Shown here piece after piece: positions 11,853 to 23,312 of a stretch of 64,000 nucleotides of DNA. Made by a program: the position numbers and the translations under genes. This stretch comes from Mesotaenium endlicherianum (Eukaryota; Streptophyta; Zygnematophyceae; Zygnematales; Mesotaeniaceae): the NCBI GenBank assembly GCA_009602735.1, contig WELA01004268.1, forward strand, positions 216,334-280,333, given 5' to 3'. The notes under the pieces were generated by a model. The model had not been told where the DNA came from. It did not search any database and saw nothing but the letters and a program-made list of their open reading frames with translations. How positions within the stretch are numbered: position 1 is the first letter of the stretch; the number at the start of each line of letters is the position of its first letter.

Positions 11853-13117
11853 TGCCTAAGTGCTCCTCTCTAGGAGGAAGTTACGGAATTTTCTAAGTGT
11901 TCGTCAATTCGTCCCTTCCTGAATATTCGTGAGTAAGCCAGATCAGTCTCATTTGACGTGTCGGGTCAAATTGACGTCCACATACACGCATCGACATTAC
12001 TAGAATATTCTATCTTAGGCGCGCTAGGCTGAACCGAAACTTTTAGGTAAATCGACCTAGTCGGCACTCCGCGTCAGTCGAACTTACGTGAAGGTTTGAG
12101 TTCACTCTAACGGGCCAGATCGCTCGACGCTGTCGGTCAATTCGACGGTCGCGCTCACCGCGAATTAAGGACAGTCGTCAAGCGACCTCAAAACTGATTA
12201 AACTTCGGCAATCCATAACTCTCTCAATACTTGACCAAATTTGATGAACTTTATATCAAAATGACCACAAAAATGCACTCTACAACTCTATGCATTCAAA
12301 ACATACATCTAAATAACTCAAAAATGCACTTAATAATCCTACGACCTTACATCATCCCCCTCCTCAAGATGCGACGTCCTCGACGCATTCTGCAGATAAC
12401 GTCTCAACTTACTCTTACAATGAGTCAAGTTGGCCTCTGGCTCCCAAGTGTTGTTGTCCGCATGGTAGCCTTTTCACTTGACCAGATACTCTTGGACAAA
12501 TCGTTGACCTCGCTTGACTCGTCGATCGCCGACAATCGCCTCCACTTCATACTCCAATACATCATCGATCTCGACCCGTGGTGGCGGTGTAGGTAATCGT
12601 CCTGGATGTCCTTCATTCGGGTCAACGTATGGCGCAAACAACTGACATGGAACACATCATGGATACGCCAGCCTGAAGGAAGTTCCAACTTGTAGGTCAC
12701 TAAATTAACCTGCTTGAGCACCACAAAGGGACTTGTACCGTGCCCGCAGTTTCCTCTTGCATGTGAAAGGTAGGTTCTCTGTTGGCAAGAGTACTTTATC
12801 GCCCACATGGAATGTCACTTCCCTCCTGTGCTTGTTAGCATGCTTGACCTGCTCTTCTTGTGCCTTCCAAATACAAGTCTTCGCCACGTCCCAAGTCTTT
12901 GCCATGTGCTCCATAAAAGCTTGTGTAGTAGGAACCTGAGTCTCCTTGGCCTTCTCCAACAAGATGTTCCCTGGATGATATACTTCTCTCCCATAAGCCA
13001 CAGCAAATGGTGATTGGTGGATCCCTGCATGCTGTTGTTGTAGGCAAACTCCAACCCTGGCAGCTTCTTGTCCCACTCTGAAGGGTCTTCCACAGTGAAA
13101 CTCCTGAGCACCTCTAT
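11853..13117 (-). mobile_element. Chromovirus fragment E: 3' end with LTR
   Basis: The minus strand carries the end of a Ty3/gypsy pol: an integrase C-terminal part (EWDKKLPGLEFAYNNS, then VGDKVLLP) followed by a linker and a degraded chromodomain-like tail (about 12425-13117). Next come a stem-forming gcgtcgaggacgtcgc, a polypurine tract (gaggaggggga) and an LTR that begins TGTAAGGTCG at 12351. The far LTR end near 11853 is approximate. Everything upstream of late integrase is absent. The fragment is broken in several places. Confidence 0.75.
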
Positions 13118-14282
13118 GAGGATGTGTGTCAACTACCGGGCACTCAACAAGGTCACCTTAAGAACAGGTACCCACTTCCACGAGTGGACGAGATAATTGA
13201 CAGGCTTGTCGGGGCAAAGTATTTCTCGAAGATCGACTTGAGGAGTGGCTATCATCAGGTACGGATTGCGGAAGGAGACGTTCAGAAGACTGCTTTCAGG
13301 ACTCGCTACAATTTGTTCGAGTTCACAGTCATGCCATTTGGGTTGACTAATGCACCTGCTACATTCATGGGACTCATGAATAGTATCTTCAGACCCTATT
13401 TGGACCAGTTTGTGGTGGTATTTTTGGACGACATCCTGATCTATTCGAAGACCTTGGAGAGCATGTGGAGCATCTGAGGAAGGTGTTGGAGGTTTTGATA
13501 AATCAGAAGTTATATGGGAAGATGAGCAAGTGCGACTTCTGTCTCAAGGAGGTTGAGTTTCTTGGGCACATAGTGGGAGCTGAAGGAGTCAAGGTGGAGC
13601 AAAAGAAGGTGCAAGCAGTCAGAGATTGGCCGGTACCTGCTGATATTCATCAAATCAGGAGCTTCCTCGGCATGACAAATTATCATCAAAGTTTCATTGA
13701 AGGATTTGCCAAGGTGTGTGCACCGCTCACGGACATGTTAAAGAAGCAGGAGAAGTGGCTATGGGGTGACAAGGAGCAGCAAGCCTTTGAGGAGATTAAG
13801 GAGTTGTTGACACAGGCACCTGTGTTGGCAATTGCCAGTCCAGAGCTTCCTTTCACCATCATCACGGACGCATCAAACTTCGCAGTGGGAGCCATACTTC
13901 TTCAGAACCAAGGTAAAGAATTGCAACCTGTGGCATATGAGAGCAGGAAGTTGAGTCCTGTTGAGCAAATCTATGCAGCACACGAGCGGGAGATGTTGGC
14001 TATTATCCACGCTTTGAGAATTTGGCGATGTTATGTGGACGGAAGGAAGGTGTGTATCAAGACCGACCACATGAGCTTAGAGAAGTTTATGACGCAGCCA
14101 ACGTTGACACCAAGACAGGCAAGGTGGATGGAGTTTCTGCAACAGCTTGACCACAAGATTGAGTACTTACCTGGGAAGATCAACCTTGCAGACCCTTTAT
14201 CTAGGAGGTGTGAACTTGCAGCTATTTCAGTCATCAAGGAGAGTATGGACTTTAGGGAGAAGCTTAAGAGAGGTTATGAAGA
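13118..14282 (+). mobile_element. Gypsy fragment B, left part: reverse transcriptase and RNase H
   Basis: The plus strand encodes a Ty3/gypsy reverse transcriptase from the MRMCV(N)YRALNK block through [31 protein letters not shown] and the catalytic FLDDIL. RNase H follows (TDASNFAVGAILLQ ... TDHMSLEKF ... LADPLSRR). The fragment starts abruptly where E ends and is cut at 14282 by insertion of A1. Its target duplication GAAGA (14278-14282) recurs at 31358-31362, where B continues. The fragment is broken. Confidence 0.85.
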
Positions 14283-15001
14283 TGTAATGAATCGGTATAC
14301 TGGTTGATATAATATTCATTTAAATATAACGGTTAAATAAGTTCAGCCTGCTGAACTCTTGTTAATAATCAGTCTGCTGGATTACTATTTAATATCAGTT
14401 AAATGACTTAGCCGAAAGCAGCAAGCTGAAGTCAGCTTGAGTCAGCTTGCTGACACATTCTTTGACAGCCAGCTGACTTCCGTACTCGGTAGCAGCGAAC
14501 TGCCTCGATATGCATCTAAGTGTGGTATGCTAGATGAATGGCCAGATGACATCCCTATGATGGATGGCAATTCGGGATGATAGGAGATGGCGGTGGATTT
14601 GGTTAACCGAGGTCCTACCAACGTGATTAACTCCCGGGTAGGCGGTGCCATCGCACTGGCCGTTGAACAGTAAACTCATTCCATGTACATATGCTAGGCA
14701 TTGCTCTCGAGTTCGGCATTCGGAAAAGAGGCCAACTCTCTTGTACAGCTTACTGAGAGACATCTGAATCCAAGGCGAGAAGCCATTGATACGCTCTGTC
14801 TTCTAACCTTGCTTATGTATGAGTTTACTGAGTGCGTTATTGATGCTAGTTTACTCGCATTTGATTTACGAGTGTTGTTCACTGCTAGTGTGTTGTCCTT
14901 TTGCCGTTTAATCAGTTAACGGAAAATCCATAAAGATTACTTGCTGATATAAAGATCTTCATTAATTGTTAATGGCCTATTTGGTAAGTCGGTTCATTTC
15001 A
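14283..15001 (+). repeat. A1 5' LTR
   Basis: Begins TGTAATGAATC and ends GATTCATTTCA-like (ggttcatttca), an 11-bp imperfect terminal inverted repeat. U3 holds a cluster of GTCAGC/GCTGAC and GTTCAGC/GCTGAAC motifs. A consensus splice donor (ttg|gtaagt) lies about 20 bp before the 3' end. Confidence 0.95.
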
Positions 15002-15002
15002 G

Positions 15003-15014
15003 TGGTATCGGAGC
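15003..15014 (+). promoter_or_regulatory. A1 primer-binding site
   Basis: TGGTATCGGAGC starts one base after the LTR. It complements the 3' end of plant initiator-Met tRNA with about one mismatch (usual site TGGTATCAGAGC). The same site is at 45965 in A3 and, inverted, at 60628-60639 in A2. Confidence 0.85.
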
Positions 15015-15035
15015 AGTTATCACAGTCTTCTTTGT

Positions 15036-16502
15036 ATGGTAAGGACAAGGTCTCAAACTAGCAACTCCCAAGACATGGAGAACCAGGATAATGAGAATGT
15101 CAAAAACCAGGCGGAAAGCCATGTAGCGGGAACCCGTACCTATTCTAAAGCAGTGGCAAATACTGCAGCTAGAGAGGCTGCAAATGAGGCAGCTGCTATT
15201 ACCGCAGTCGCAGCACAGCAAGCTGAGGAGAGAGCCAGATCAGAAGCTGAACAATTAGCAAAGGCTGCTGTAGATACAGAAAGGAGGGAAGGACAGCCCG
15301 CTGACGAGCACATGGTTGAACTACTTATGGCATCCAGGGCCAATGTCTTGAACCCACCTCCTGCTGTACAACTCAATGTACCCCGAGGTCAAATACGTGA
15401 CCGGCTAAATGCGGCAGGAATTGCTGCTGCAGGAGCGAGAGGGACTGTTGAGGACACTACTCAGCGAGTAGATGCCAATGCTGCTGCTAGACTACCACCC
15501 CAGAGTGTAGACTTGGGAGCATTGTTCGTTCAAATGCAGTTGCAAATGGCGACCATGTATCAGTCTCAACAGGAGGACAAAAGAATCATAATGTCTCTAC
15601 TGCGGGACAGAGACCAACTAGGGTCTCAAACCACTAGTGGTGGTGGCCGAGGGCCTAGTAAGCCCAAGCCAAAACCTCCCCAGGAATATGATCCTGAGGG
15701 AAACAGAAAATATTACCTGATCAAGTTTCTCGCGGATGTTGAGCAGTGGCTGGAGAACTACCCAGAACTGCAAGATTACGAGAAGGTCAGGCACACCGGT
15801 GCGCTATTAAAAGGCAGTGCCGCAGACTGGTGGCTTTACTGGAAAGGAGAGTGTAAGGCTCGGCAACTCAGTGACCCTACGTGGGTAGAGTTTGTCGAGA
15901 AGTTGCATGAGAAGTTTGATGTCATCAACCAGCAGGAGAAAGCTATCTATGCGATGATCTCCCTGACACTGAAGCAGACCACTTCAGTTGCTGAGTTTGC
16001 TCAAAAGTTCCAGGAGAACATGATGAAGCAGCCAGACTTGCCAGAACGGTATAGGATAGCATACTTTAGGTATGGCTTGAAATCCGAAGTCTCTGGTCAT
16101 TTTGCTGAGAAGAAGTATGAGAAACTGGCTGACTTGATCCAGGATGCTGATGCCTGGGATCAGCATCAATTCAATCGCAAGCGCCAAAGTAATGCTTTAG
16201 TGTCTAAGATTGTGAAAAAGCCCCACAATTCCTACAATGCAGTTGAAGGAGACCAGGCTGAGGATGATCAGGGTGATGGATATGAGTATGAGTATAATGC
16301 CATACAGTCTAGAGGTAGAGGTGGTTTCACTCGAGGCGGCTATGGAAGAGGTGGTGGTAGGACTAAGCCGAGACCAGCCTCAGCAAAATCGATTTGCTTC
16401 CATTGCCAGCAGCTAGGTCACTTCAGAGAGCAGTGTCCAAACAAGCACCTCCCAAAAGTCAAGAGAAAGGACCAGCCTTCAAAAGACAGCAACAGTCAGT
16501 AA
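15036..16502 (+). CDS. A1 gag polyprotein
   Basis: A 488-codon open frame. It has a Gln/Ala/Glu-rich coiled-coil-like N-terminal third, a retrotransposon gag capsid core ([20 protein letters not shown] ... [14 protein letters not shown] ... [13 protein letters not shown]), an Arg/Gly-rich stretch, and a CCHC zinc knuckle ([14 protein letters not shown]) near the end. Gag forms the virus-like particle that packages element RNA. The 3' end overlaps the pol frame in the -1 register, as in many Ty3/gypsy elements. Confidence 0.9.
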   Translation: MVRTRSQTSNSQDMENQDNENVKNQAESHVAGTRTYSKAVANTAAREAANEAAAITAVAAQQAEERARSEAEQLAKAAVDTERREGQPADEHMVELLMASRANVLNPPPAVQLNVPRGQIRDRLNAAGIAAAGARGTVEDTTQRVDANAAARLPPQSVDLGALFVQMQLQMATMYQSQQEDKRIIMSLLRDRDQLGSQTTSGGGRGPSKPKPKPPQEYDPEGNRKYYLIKFLADVEQWLENYPELQDYEKVRHTGALLKGSAADWWLYWKGECKARQLSDPTWVEFVEKLHEKFDVINQQEKAIYAMISLTLKQTTSVAEFAQKFQENMMKQPDLPERYRIAYFRYGLKSEVSGHFAEKKYEKLADLIQDADAWDQHQFNRKRQSNALVSKIVKKPHNSYNAVEGDQAEDDQGDGYEYEYNAIQSRGRGGFTRGGYGRGGGRTKPRPASAKSICFHCQQLGHFREQCPNKHLPKVKRKDQPSKDSNSQ

Positions 16503-19500
16503 TCCAGTCTACTGACTGTGAGGATGCTAGAGATAGTGTGTCGTCACTAGTTGCCCTTGTAGCAGGTACTATGGGTCCTGCTGAACTGGATTCACTATGC
16601 ATGCATGACAACCAGATAAAGGAGACCATCAGCAATATAGACATCCAGAGAGTGCACACTCTGGATGCTCTTGTTCCACCTGATGTCCAACATTTCTTTG
16701 CTAAGTCAGAAGAACAATGCGAAAGTCAGGAGAAGACAGTCCCCCCTATCATACTGCATTGCATGATTGCAGGTAGGAAGGTGAGGGCATTTGTTGACGG
16801 AGGGGCTTCACATACTTTTATCCATAAGGACTTAGTTAAGCGGCTAAGGTTGCCTATTGTCACCCAAGGGAATAGAAAAATATTCCTTGGAGATGCCTCA
16901 AGTATCGCGGGAGGAGTTATAACCAAGCCTATTGAGGTCCAGTTAGGTTCTGGCATTGCAATTCTAACTGAAACGCTTACATTTGAGGTACTCGACACTG
17001 GCTTTTATGATCTCGTGCTAGGCAGGTCCTGGCTTGATAAACATCAAGCTGAAGTGTGTTGGAGCAGAGGTACAGTTAAAGTGAGAGGAGCCAGTGATGG
17101 GCAGACTAACGTGGCACCCACCAGTGCTCTTCCTCTTGTGCTGTGTGGATGGCAACTGAAGGAAAAGAAGAGGCTTCCAGAAGGATGCAAGTTGCTGAAT
17201 GCAATGGAGTTCGTCAAAAGCTGGAACCAAAAGGAAGACAAAATGTTCTGTCTTCTGCTAAGAGAGGTACCTCCTCAACTTGAAGAAGTGGTGGAGAAAA
17301 AGGTAAGCCCTCCGGAGCACCCTACTGCTGCAAAAATCGTTGCTCAGTACACGGATGTATTTAATATGCCTCCAGGACTACCCCCTAAGAGGGAAGTAGA
17401 TCATCAGATTGATATATTACCGGGTAGTCAGCCACCTTGGCAACGCACTTATGGCTTGTCTTATGTGGAGAGCAAGGAGTTGAAAACACAGATTGGAGAG
17501 CTTGAGGTAAATGGTTATATTTCCCCCGGTAAATCACCTTACGGCGCACCCATCCTATTTGTTAAGAAAAAGGATGGCAGTATGCGGATGTGTGTGGATT
17601 ACAGAGCCCTGAACAGTATTACGGTAAAGACAAGTATGCTTTACCCAGAATGAAGGACTTGCTTGATACCCTGTCTGGTGCTAAGGTGTTCAGTAAGATA
17701 GATCTCAAGAGTGGTTATCATCAAATCAGAATTGCTGAGGGGGATGAACACAAGACTGCCTTCCGCACACGTTATGGACACTATGAGTTCAACGTGATGC
17801 CATTTGGACTGACTAATGCTCCCGCAACCTTCATGGGTGCTATGAATGACATTTTCAGGCCTTATTTGGATAAATTTGTGCGAGTTTTCCTGGATGATAT
17901 TTTAATTTTCTCTAAAGATGAGACTCAGCACGCTGAACACTTAAAGACAGTCATGGACATTCTGAGAAGAAATCAGTTATATGCTAAAATGAGCAAGTGT
18001 GATTTCTTTTGAGGAAAGTATCGAATTCTTAGGCCACGTTGTCAGTAAAGAGGGCATCAGTGTGGACCCTAAGAAAGTCCAGACCATAAGGGACTGGCCA
18101 GTACCACAGTCTGTCTCTGAAGTTAGATCCTTCCTCGGGTTGGCTAACTACTATAGGAGATTTATTGAGAATTATTCCACAAAGGCCAGTAAACTGACTG
18201 ACCTTACTAAGAAAGACATCGGGTATGTGTGGGGGGAAGAGCAGCAGGCTGCCTTCCAGACCCTTAAAGATGCCCTTTGTTCTGCCCCAGTGCTAGCCGT
18301 GTATGACCCCAGCAAACCGGTGCAGGTGGTTACTGATGCCTCTGATTTTGCCATGGGTGCTATTTTGTTGCAGCCTGCTGACAAAACCACAAAGGATGGT
18401 AAGGTACGACAGGAGTGGCACCCGGTGTTGTACGAGTCTATGAAATTTAATCCAGCGGAGATTAATTACTCAGTGCATGATAAAGAGCTGCTAGCTATCA
18501 TTCATGTACTCAAACAGTGGAGAGCATACTTACATGGTAAAGCTTTTAAGGTGATTACAGATCATCTAGCTCTGACCCACTTTCAGAAGAAGTCCAAGCT
18601 GTCGAGGAGGGAGAACCGCTGGAGCCAGATGCTGGAGCAGTTCCAAGTCCAGATCAACTACAAACCAGGGAAGTTGAATCCTGCTGATGCACTCTCTAGA
18701 AGACCTGACTTGCAAGAAAGGAACTTTAGTCAGCATGCTGTAGATAGAGTCTTGTGTGCACACTTCACTAAAGGTGAAAAAGTCCTTCCTTGAACAACTT
18801 AGGAAAGCCTACCTTTCTGACCCAACATTTGAGCCCAGCCCCACTACTGGTGTGTGTTGTGCTACTGCACTCGGGTATAAACTTAAGGGAGGGGTCTGGG
18901 TGACTGAAACCTTTTCAGGCAGGCTGAAGCTGGTCATTTTTAATAACTTGGAAATAAAGTCCCTTTTATTGAGTCAAGCACATGACAGTTTACTGGGTGG
19001 GCATTTGGGGCAGGCCAAAACTGTTGGCAAACTGGCAAACCATTATCNCCATTATCATTGGGAGGAGTTGCCCGGAGAGGTCTTGAAATCAGTGTCAAAG
19101 AAATAAGTCTAGGCACACACCACCGAGAGGTCTCTTGCAATCGCTGCCCATCCCAGCGGGACGCTGGGAAACTATATCCATGGACTGGGTGGTCACACTG
19201 CCACGAACTGCTAACGGGCATGATTCGATACTGGTAGTCGTGGATAAACTGACAAAAATGGTCATTTTCATCCCCACAACTGTCAAAGCAACTGCATTCA
19301 AAACAGCGAGACAGTTCTACAACCATGTAGTCTGCCAACATGGGCTACCCTCTAATATCATCTCACACCGAGACTCAAAATTTACCTCTAAGTTCTGGAG
19401 AGCTTTAATGGGGTTAATGGGAGTCAAACAGCTGCTCAGCATAGCAAACCACCCTCAGAATGATGAGCAGACTGAAAGAACTAACCGAGTTCTGCAGGAG

Positions 19501-20276
19501 GTGCTGAGAGCATATATTAACCAAAAACAAGATAATTGGGATGACCTGTTGCCTCAAACTCAGTTTGCGGTCAACAGTGCGGTGCACGCGTCAACGGGCA
19601 AGACTCCTTTTGAACTCAGCCTGGGTAGAGTCCCTAAGTCTCCTTTAGATGTCCTGGGGGAGTCTTTAATTGACCCTGAAGAGATTGACAATCAAGTCTC
19701 CCTCCAGTTAACTCAGGAGTTTGCTGACACCCTGTCAGAAGTCCAACAAAACCTGCACAAAGCCCAAGAAAACCAACAAAAATACGCTAATTAACACCGT
19801 CGGGAGCTGACATTTTCTAAGGGTGATTTAGTCAAACTGCATTCTCAGCACCTGTACCTCCCTGGTGTGGTCAAGAAAAAGCTTGGCCCTGTCTGGGTCG
19901 GTCCGTATTCGGTAGTGCGTCGTGTCAAAAAAAATGCTTACAAACTGAACATGTCAGAGGACTACAAGGGTCACCCAATCTTTAATGTCTCCTTCCTGGA
20001 ACCATACATCAAAGGTGATACACTGTTCACAGGTCGGTAACCTGTCCAACCAGGACCGGTCCCCGCTGTCCGGGACGGCGACCCTGAGGAATATGAGGTC
20101 AATGAGATTTTAGACGCTCGCTCGGTCCGTCGATTGTCTAGATATGTCATGAAGTACCTCATCCACTGGAAAGGTTACGATGCCTCTGGAGACACTTGGG
20201 AGTTTAAAGACCAGCTGACTAATGCCAAAGGAGCGTTGAAACGGTTCCACCTTCGGACGGCTAGGGCACCGCCCTA
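16394..20276 (+). pseudogene. A1 pol region (protease, RT, RNase H, integrase, chromodomain)
   Basis: Domains in order: aspartic protease ([15 protein letters not shown], about 16790-17060), reverse transcriptase ([30 protein letters not shown], about 17400-18060), RNase H ([16 protein letters not shown] ... PADALSRR, about 18310-18710), integrase zinc finger and core (about 18960-19790), and a C-terminal chromodomain ([10 protein letters not shown] ... [17 protein letters not shown], about 20080-20260). The chromodomain places it in the chromoviruses. The region is a fossil with several breaks. A single N lies at 19048. Confidence 0.9.
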
Positions 20277-20625
20277 ACTGTCCCTTCAGTAGACATGGGA
20301 AGGTGACAGGAGGTCCTGTCTCCATATAAGTTGGAGGGGGATGTGACAGTTAGTGACAGTTGTGACACGCAACCCACCTTTAAAATTAAGTTGGAGGGAG
20401 TGGTATTTTGTTTTGGGATCAGCCGGAAAACCTCTGATAACCATATTACACACTTAACCTGCGCTCACACTCACTTTCTCTCTAACTCAATTTTCCCTTA
20501 TATTCTCTCACACCAGGTATTTCACACTAGGAACTCTCCCGATTGCGTTCTTCTACATCAAGGGCACTCAGTAGCGGCAAAATATCATGTCTTCACTAAC
20601 TGCATTGTGTTTATGATTGAGCAGG

Positions 20626-22293
20626 ATGACTCAAAAGTCGGAACTCAAGAGGAAGAGAAGGGTGGAAAAGGCACATGCAAAATACTTGCAATTCCGTGGA
20701 GACATCGAATCATCCTCCATCTCCGCTCGGGAATCACAACAACTCCAACAACAGCGGGAGGCACAGAAGAAGAAGGAGGAGGAGGAACAGGCCAGACTGA
20801 GGCAGGAAGAACTGGACAGAAAAGCTGCACAGGAGGCCAAGAAAGCAGAGGAGGAGAGGCAAGCTGAGGAGAAGCAGAAGCAGCAGGCTGATGAAGAGCA
20901 GAGGAGAATCAGCAGCTACCGCTACACAGTACTGGGCAAGGGCTTCGATCTACTGGAAAAGGCCTTCAAGTATGCTCAGAGAAGTCGCAGTGAGTCACAA
21001 AAGGACATCCTCCAGAGGGAAGGGGAGACATCCAAAAACTTTGACAAGTATATAGAGAGGTCAGCACGGGGCTCCTCCTCTACTACGATTACGCCAGGAT
21101 GGTAGGATATACGGTCAGAGAGGCCAAGGCAATGGCCCAGGTGAACGAAGCAGGGGCTGTATCGATTCCTGGTATCTGGGGGGAAGATAGGGTCATCAGG
21201 ATGATCCCCATGGACGCGGACAAATTTAAGGACTCTACATCCTATAACAGGTTCAAGGCCATGTATAATGAGGTGGAGAGAAGGAGCTGGGAATTCTTGG
21301 CCAGCGAAACCAGTCAGCTAGACTTTGCAGGGCACTGGTACCCTTGTACTCTTAGAAGGACAGACCCTGCCTTCTTCCAAAAGCCCACCAATTGGCGGTG
21401 GATGACCATCAACATGAGGGACCAGCAGAAGGACAGGGCAACGGATGAGGATTTCCTGACAGACCTAAAGGGAAACATAGTATTGCCCCCTCACATTGCG
21501 GCTTGGGCCCCAAGATTGGATGGAGTCAAAGACTGCATGAGCCAAGAAATGCAGAGGGACAGAAGCAGGGCCCGAGAGTCATTCTTAAAAGGGAAGCACG
21601 CTTATGCCAAATGGGCAAGCAAGCAGGGGGAAAAAGACCCGTATGCGGTCTGGACTCAGCAGCCCCCACCAGCACCCAAAAGGGGAAGGTCAGTGGGATA
21701 TTCGTTTTCTCGGGAAGAACTGGAGCAGCTGACAGAAGAGACCCCAGAAGTCTCAGAGTAACCTGGGGACGGAGAGGAGGAGGAGTCAGAGGAAGACGAG
21801 GAGAAAGGCAAGGAGGAGGACACTAGCCCCGCCGTGATCCTGACACCTGCCACATCCCCTGTAAGGGAGAAGACGGGGTTGGCCCTGCAGCAACTCGCTG
21901 AAGAGGAGGATATCACTTGGCTGGGAACTGCCCGAGGACAGAGCCCATCTCCAGGCACAGAGACCCAGTCAGACAGGGTAGACAGGAGGGCTGCTAGAGA
22001 AATAGCCAGAGGCCTGCCGGCATCTCCCTCGCAGAGAGGGCATGTACCCTTAGCTCATGTCATGCAACATCCTTTTGGGATGCCGGTATATGTACCAAGT
22101 CAATTTGAGGGATGCCCAGGAGAAGGCTGCCTCCATTCAGTTTCAAACCGTGCAGGAGGAAACAGCACAGTTACTGCGTTCTCTGCCGGGTCCCTACACG
22201 GAACCTCCCTCTCTGACAGGCTTCAGAAGACCCCAAGACAGGAGGAGGACTGACTCCCCTGACCATAGGGCCCCAGGGGCATCTCCCTCCTAA
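20626..22293 (+). pseudogene. A1 third ORF (env position, unknown function)
   Basis: Starts MTQKSELKRKRR after a leader. The N-terminal part is a highly charged coiled coil (EAQKKKEEEEQARLRQEELD). A conserved core follows: YRYTVLGKGFD, MVGYT, NEVERRSWEF, WRWMTIN, LPPHIAAW. The C-terminal part is acidic and Pro/Ser-rich, ending APGASPS. No signal peptide or membrane span is seen, so it does not look like an envelope protein. Homologous ORFs sit at the same place in A2 and A3. I know no family for it. It may be a particle- or RNA-associated accessory protein (inference). This copy is broken. Confidence 0.75.
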
Positions 22294-22377
22294 GGGCGGA
22301 GGGCCAAGGGCACAGCATGCTGGATGGGAGAGGGATCAGTAATTTCAGTTGGGGAAACCTATGTACCCTGTGTCAGT

Positions 22378-22412
22378 GTTGTCGCGGCGACAACATGTTA
22401 ACTTGGAGGGAT
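22378..22412 (+). promoter_or_regulatory. A1 palindrome and polypurine tract
   Basis: GTTGTCGCGGCGACAAC (22378-22394) is a perfect stem with a 1-nt loop. It is followed by aacttggaggga, the polypurine tract that primes plus-strand synthesis, immediately before the 3' LTR. The same pair is present in A2 (44084-44118) and A3 (53518-53552). Confidence 0.8.
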
Positions 22413-22670
22413 TATAATGAATCAGTATACTGGTTGATATAATATTCATTTAAATATAACAATTAAATAAGTTCAGCTTGCTGAACTCTAGTTAATAATC
22501 AGTCTGCTGGATTATTATTCAATATCAATTTAATGACTCAGCCGAAAGCAGCAGGCTGAAGTCAGCTTAAGTCAGCTTGCTGACACATTCTTTGACAGCC
22601 AGCTGACTTCCGTACTCGGTAGCAGCGAACTGCCTCGATATGCATCTAAGTGTGGTATGCTAGATGAATG
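22413..22670 (+). repeat. A1 3' LTR, left part
   Basis: U3 portion of the 3' LTR up to the hAT insertion. It ends with the 8-bp target site GATGAATG (22663-22670). Confidence 0.93.
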
Positions 22671-22775
22671 CACGCCGTACACTTGTACGCTTAGTTCGAC
22701 TAATACGCTAGTTCGCTTAGATCGGTGTTCAAAAAAATGGACTAGTTCGCTTAATACGCTTAGTACGCTAACGTC
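22671..22775 (+). repeat. hAT left terminal and subterminal region
   Basis: Terminal CACGCCGTAC followed by about six copies of (T)(A/T)CGCT(T)A within 100 bp (for example tacgcttag at 22686, ttcgcttag at 22711, tacgcttag at 22755). hAT transposases are known to bind clustered subterminal motifs of this kind. Confidence 0.65.
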
Positions 22776-22959
22776 AGGACGGTGTCGATGTCCAGTAGCT
22801 ACGGCGTCGACGCTTCATGTCGGTCGCACGTGTAAAATAACCACGTCGTGTCAAACTGTTTATTTCGTTCAAAATGGCAGGGTATTTTTTTCAGGCGATT
22901 TTGGACTTTTCTCTGCCCGCTTTGCAGCTACAAGTCGCGAAAAGTATTTATGACTTTGT

Positions 22960-23222
22960 CTAGTACAGACGTCGGCAAGCGGGTTTGAACACCCGCCACC
23001 GGGTGCAGGGATGGGACAACACCCAACGTGCCATGCATGTTTCTCTGACATATACCTATCGGGGTTGTTTATGGAGCTTATAAGTCAGATATGTTGCAGA
23101 AATAAATGGTGGAAAACAATTTCAAAAAAGGTAAACTACTGTTGGCTTCAGGCGCCAGCCGACGGTCTTGAACCCCCGCCACCGGCTGGAGAGAGCGACG
23201 CCTTACCAATGTTTCGTATTAT
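22960..23222 (-). repeat. Two tRNA T-arm-like segments
   Basis: On the minus strand both ~23155-23222 and ~22965-23010 contain cggtggcggg(t/g)gttcaa(a/g)acc. The second copy can pair GCGGGT with ACCCGC around a GTTCAA loop, like a tRNA T-arm or pol III B box. The first copy also has ggtaaggcgtcgc upstream, reminiscent of a D-arm. They may be tRNA-derived SINE relics; full cloverleaves are not seen. Confidence 0.35.
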
Positions 23223-23312
23223 GCAATATGTATTGGGCTTCCGCGTTTGACTATTATATTTTTGTTTAATTCACTGCTTTTCCATGTACAATCCGACGAC
23301 ATCAATCATGCC

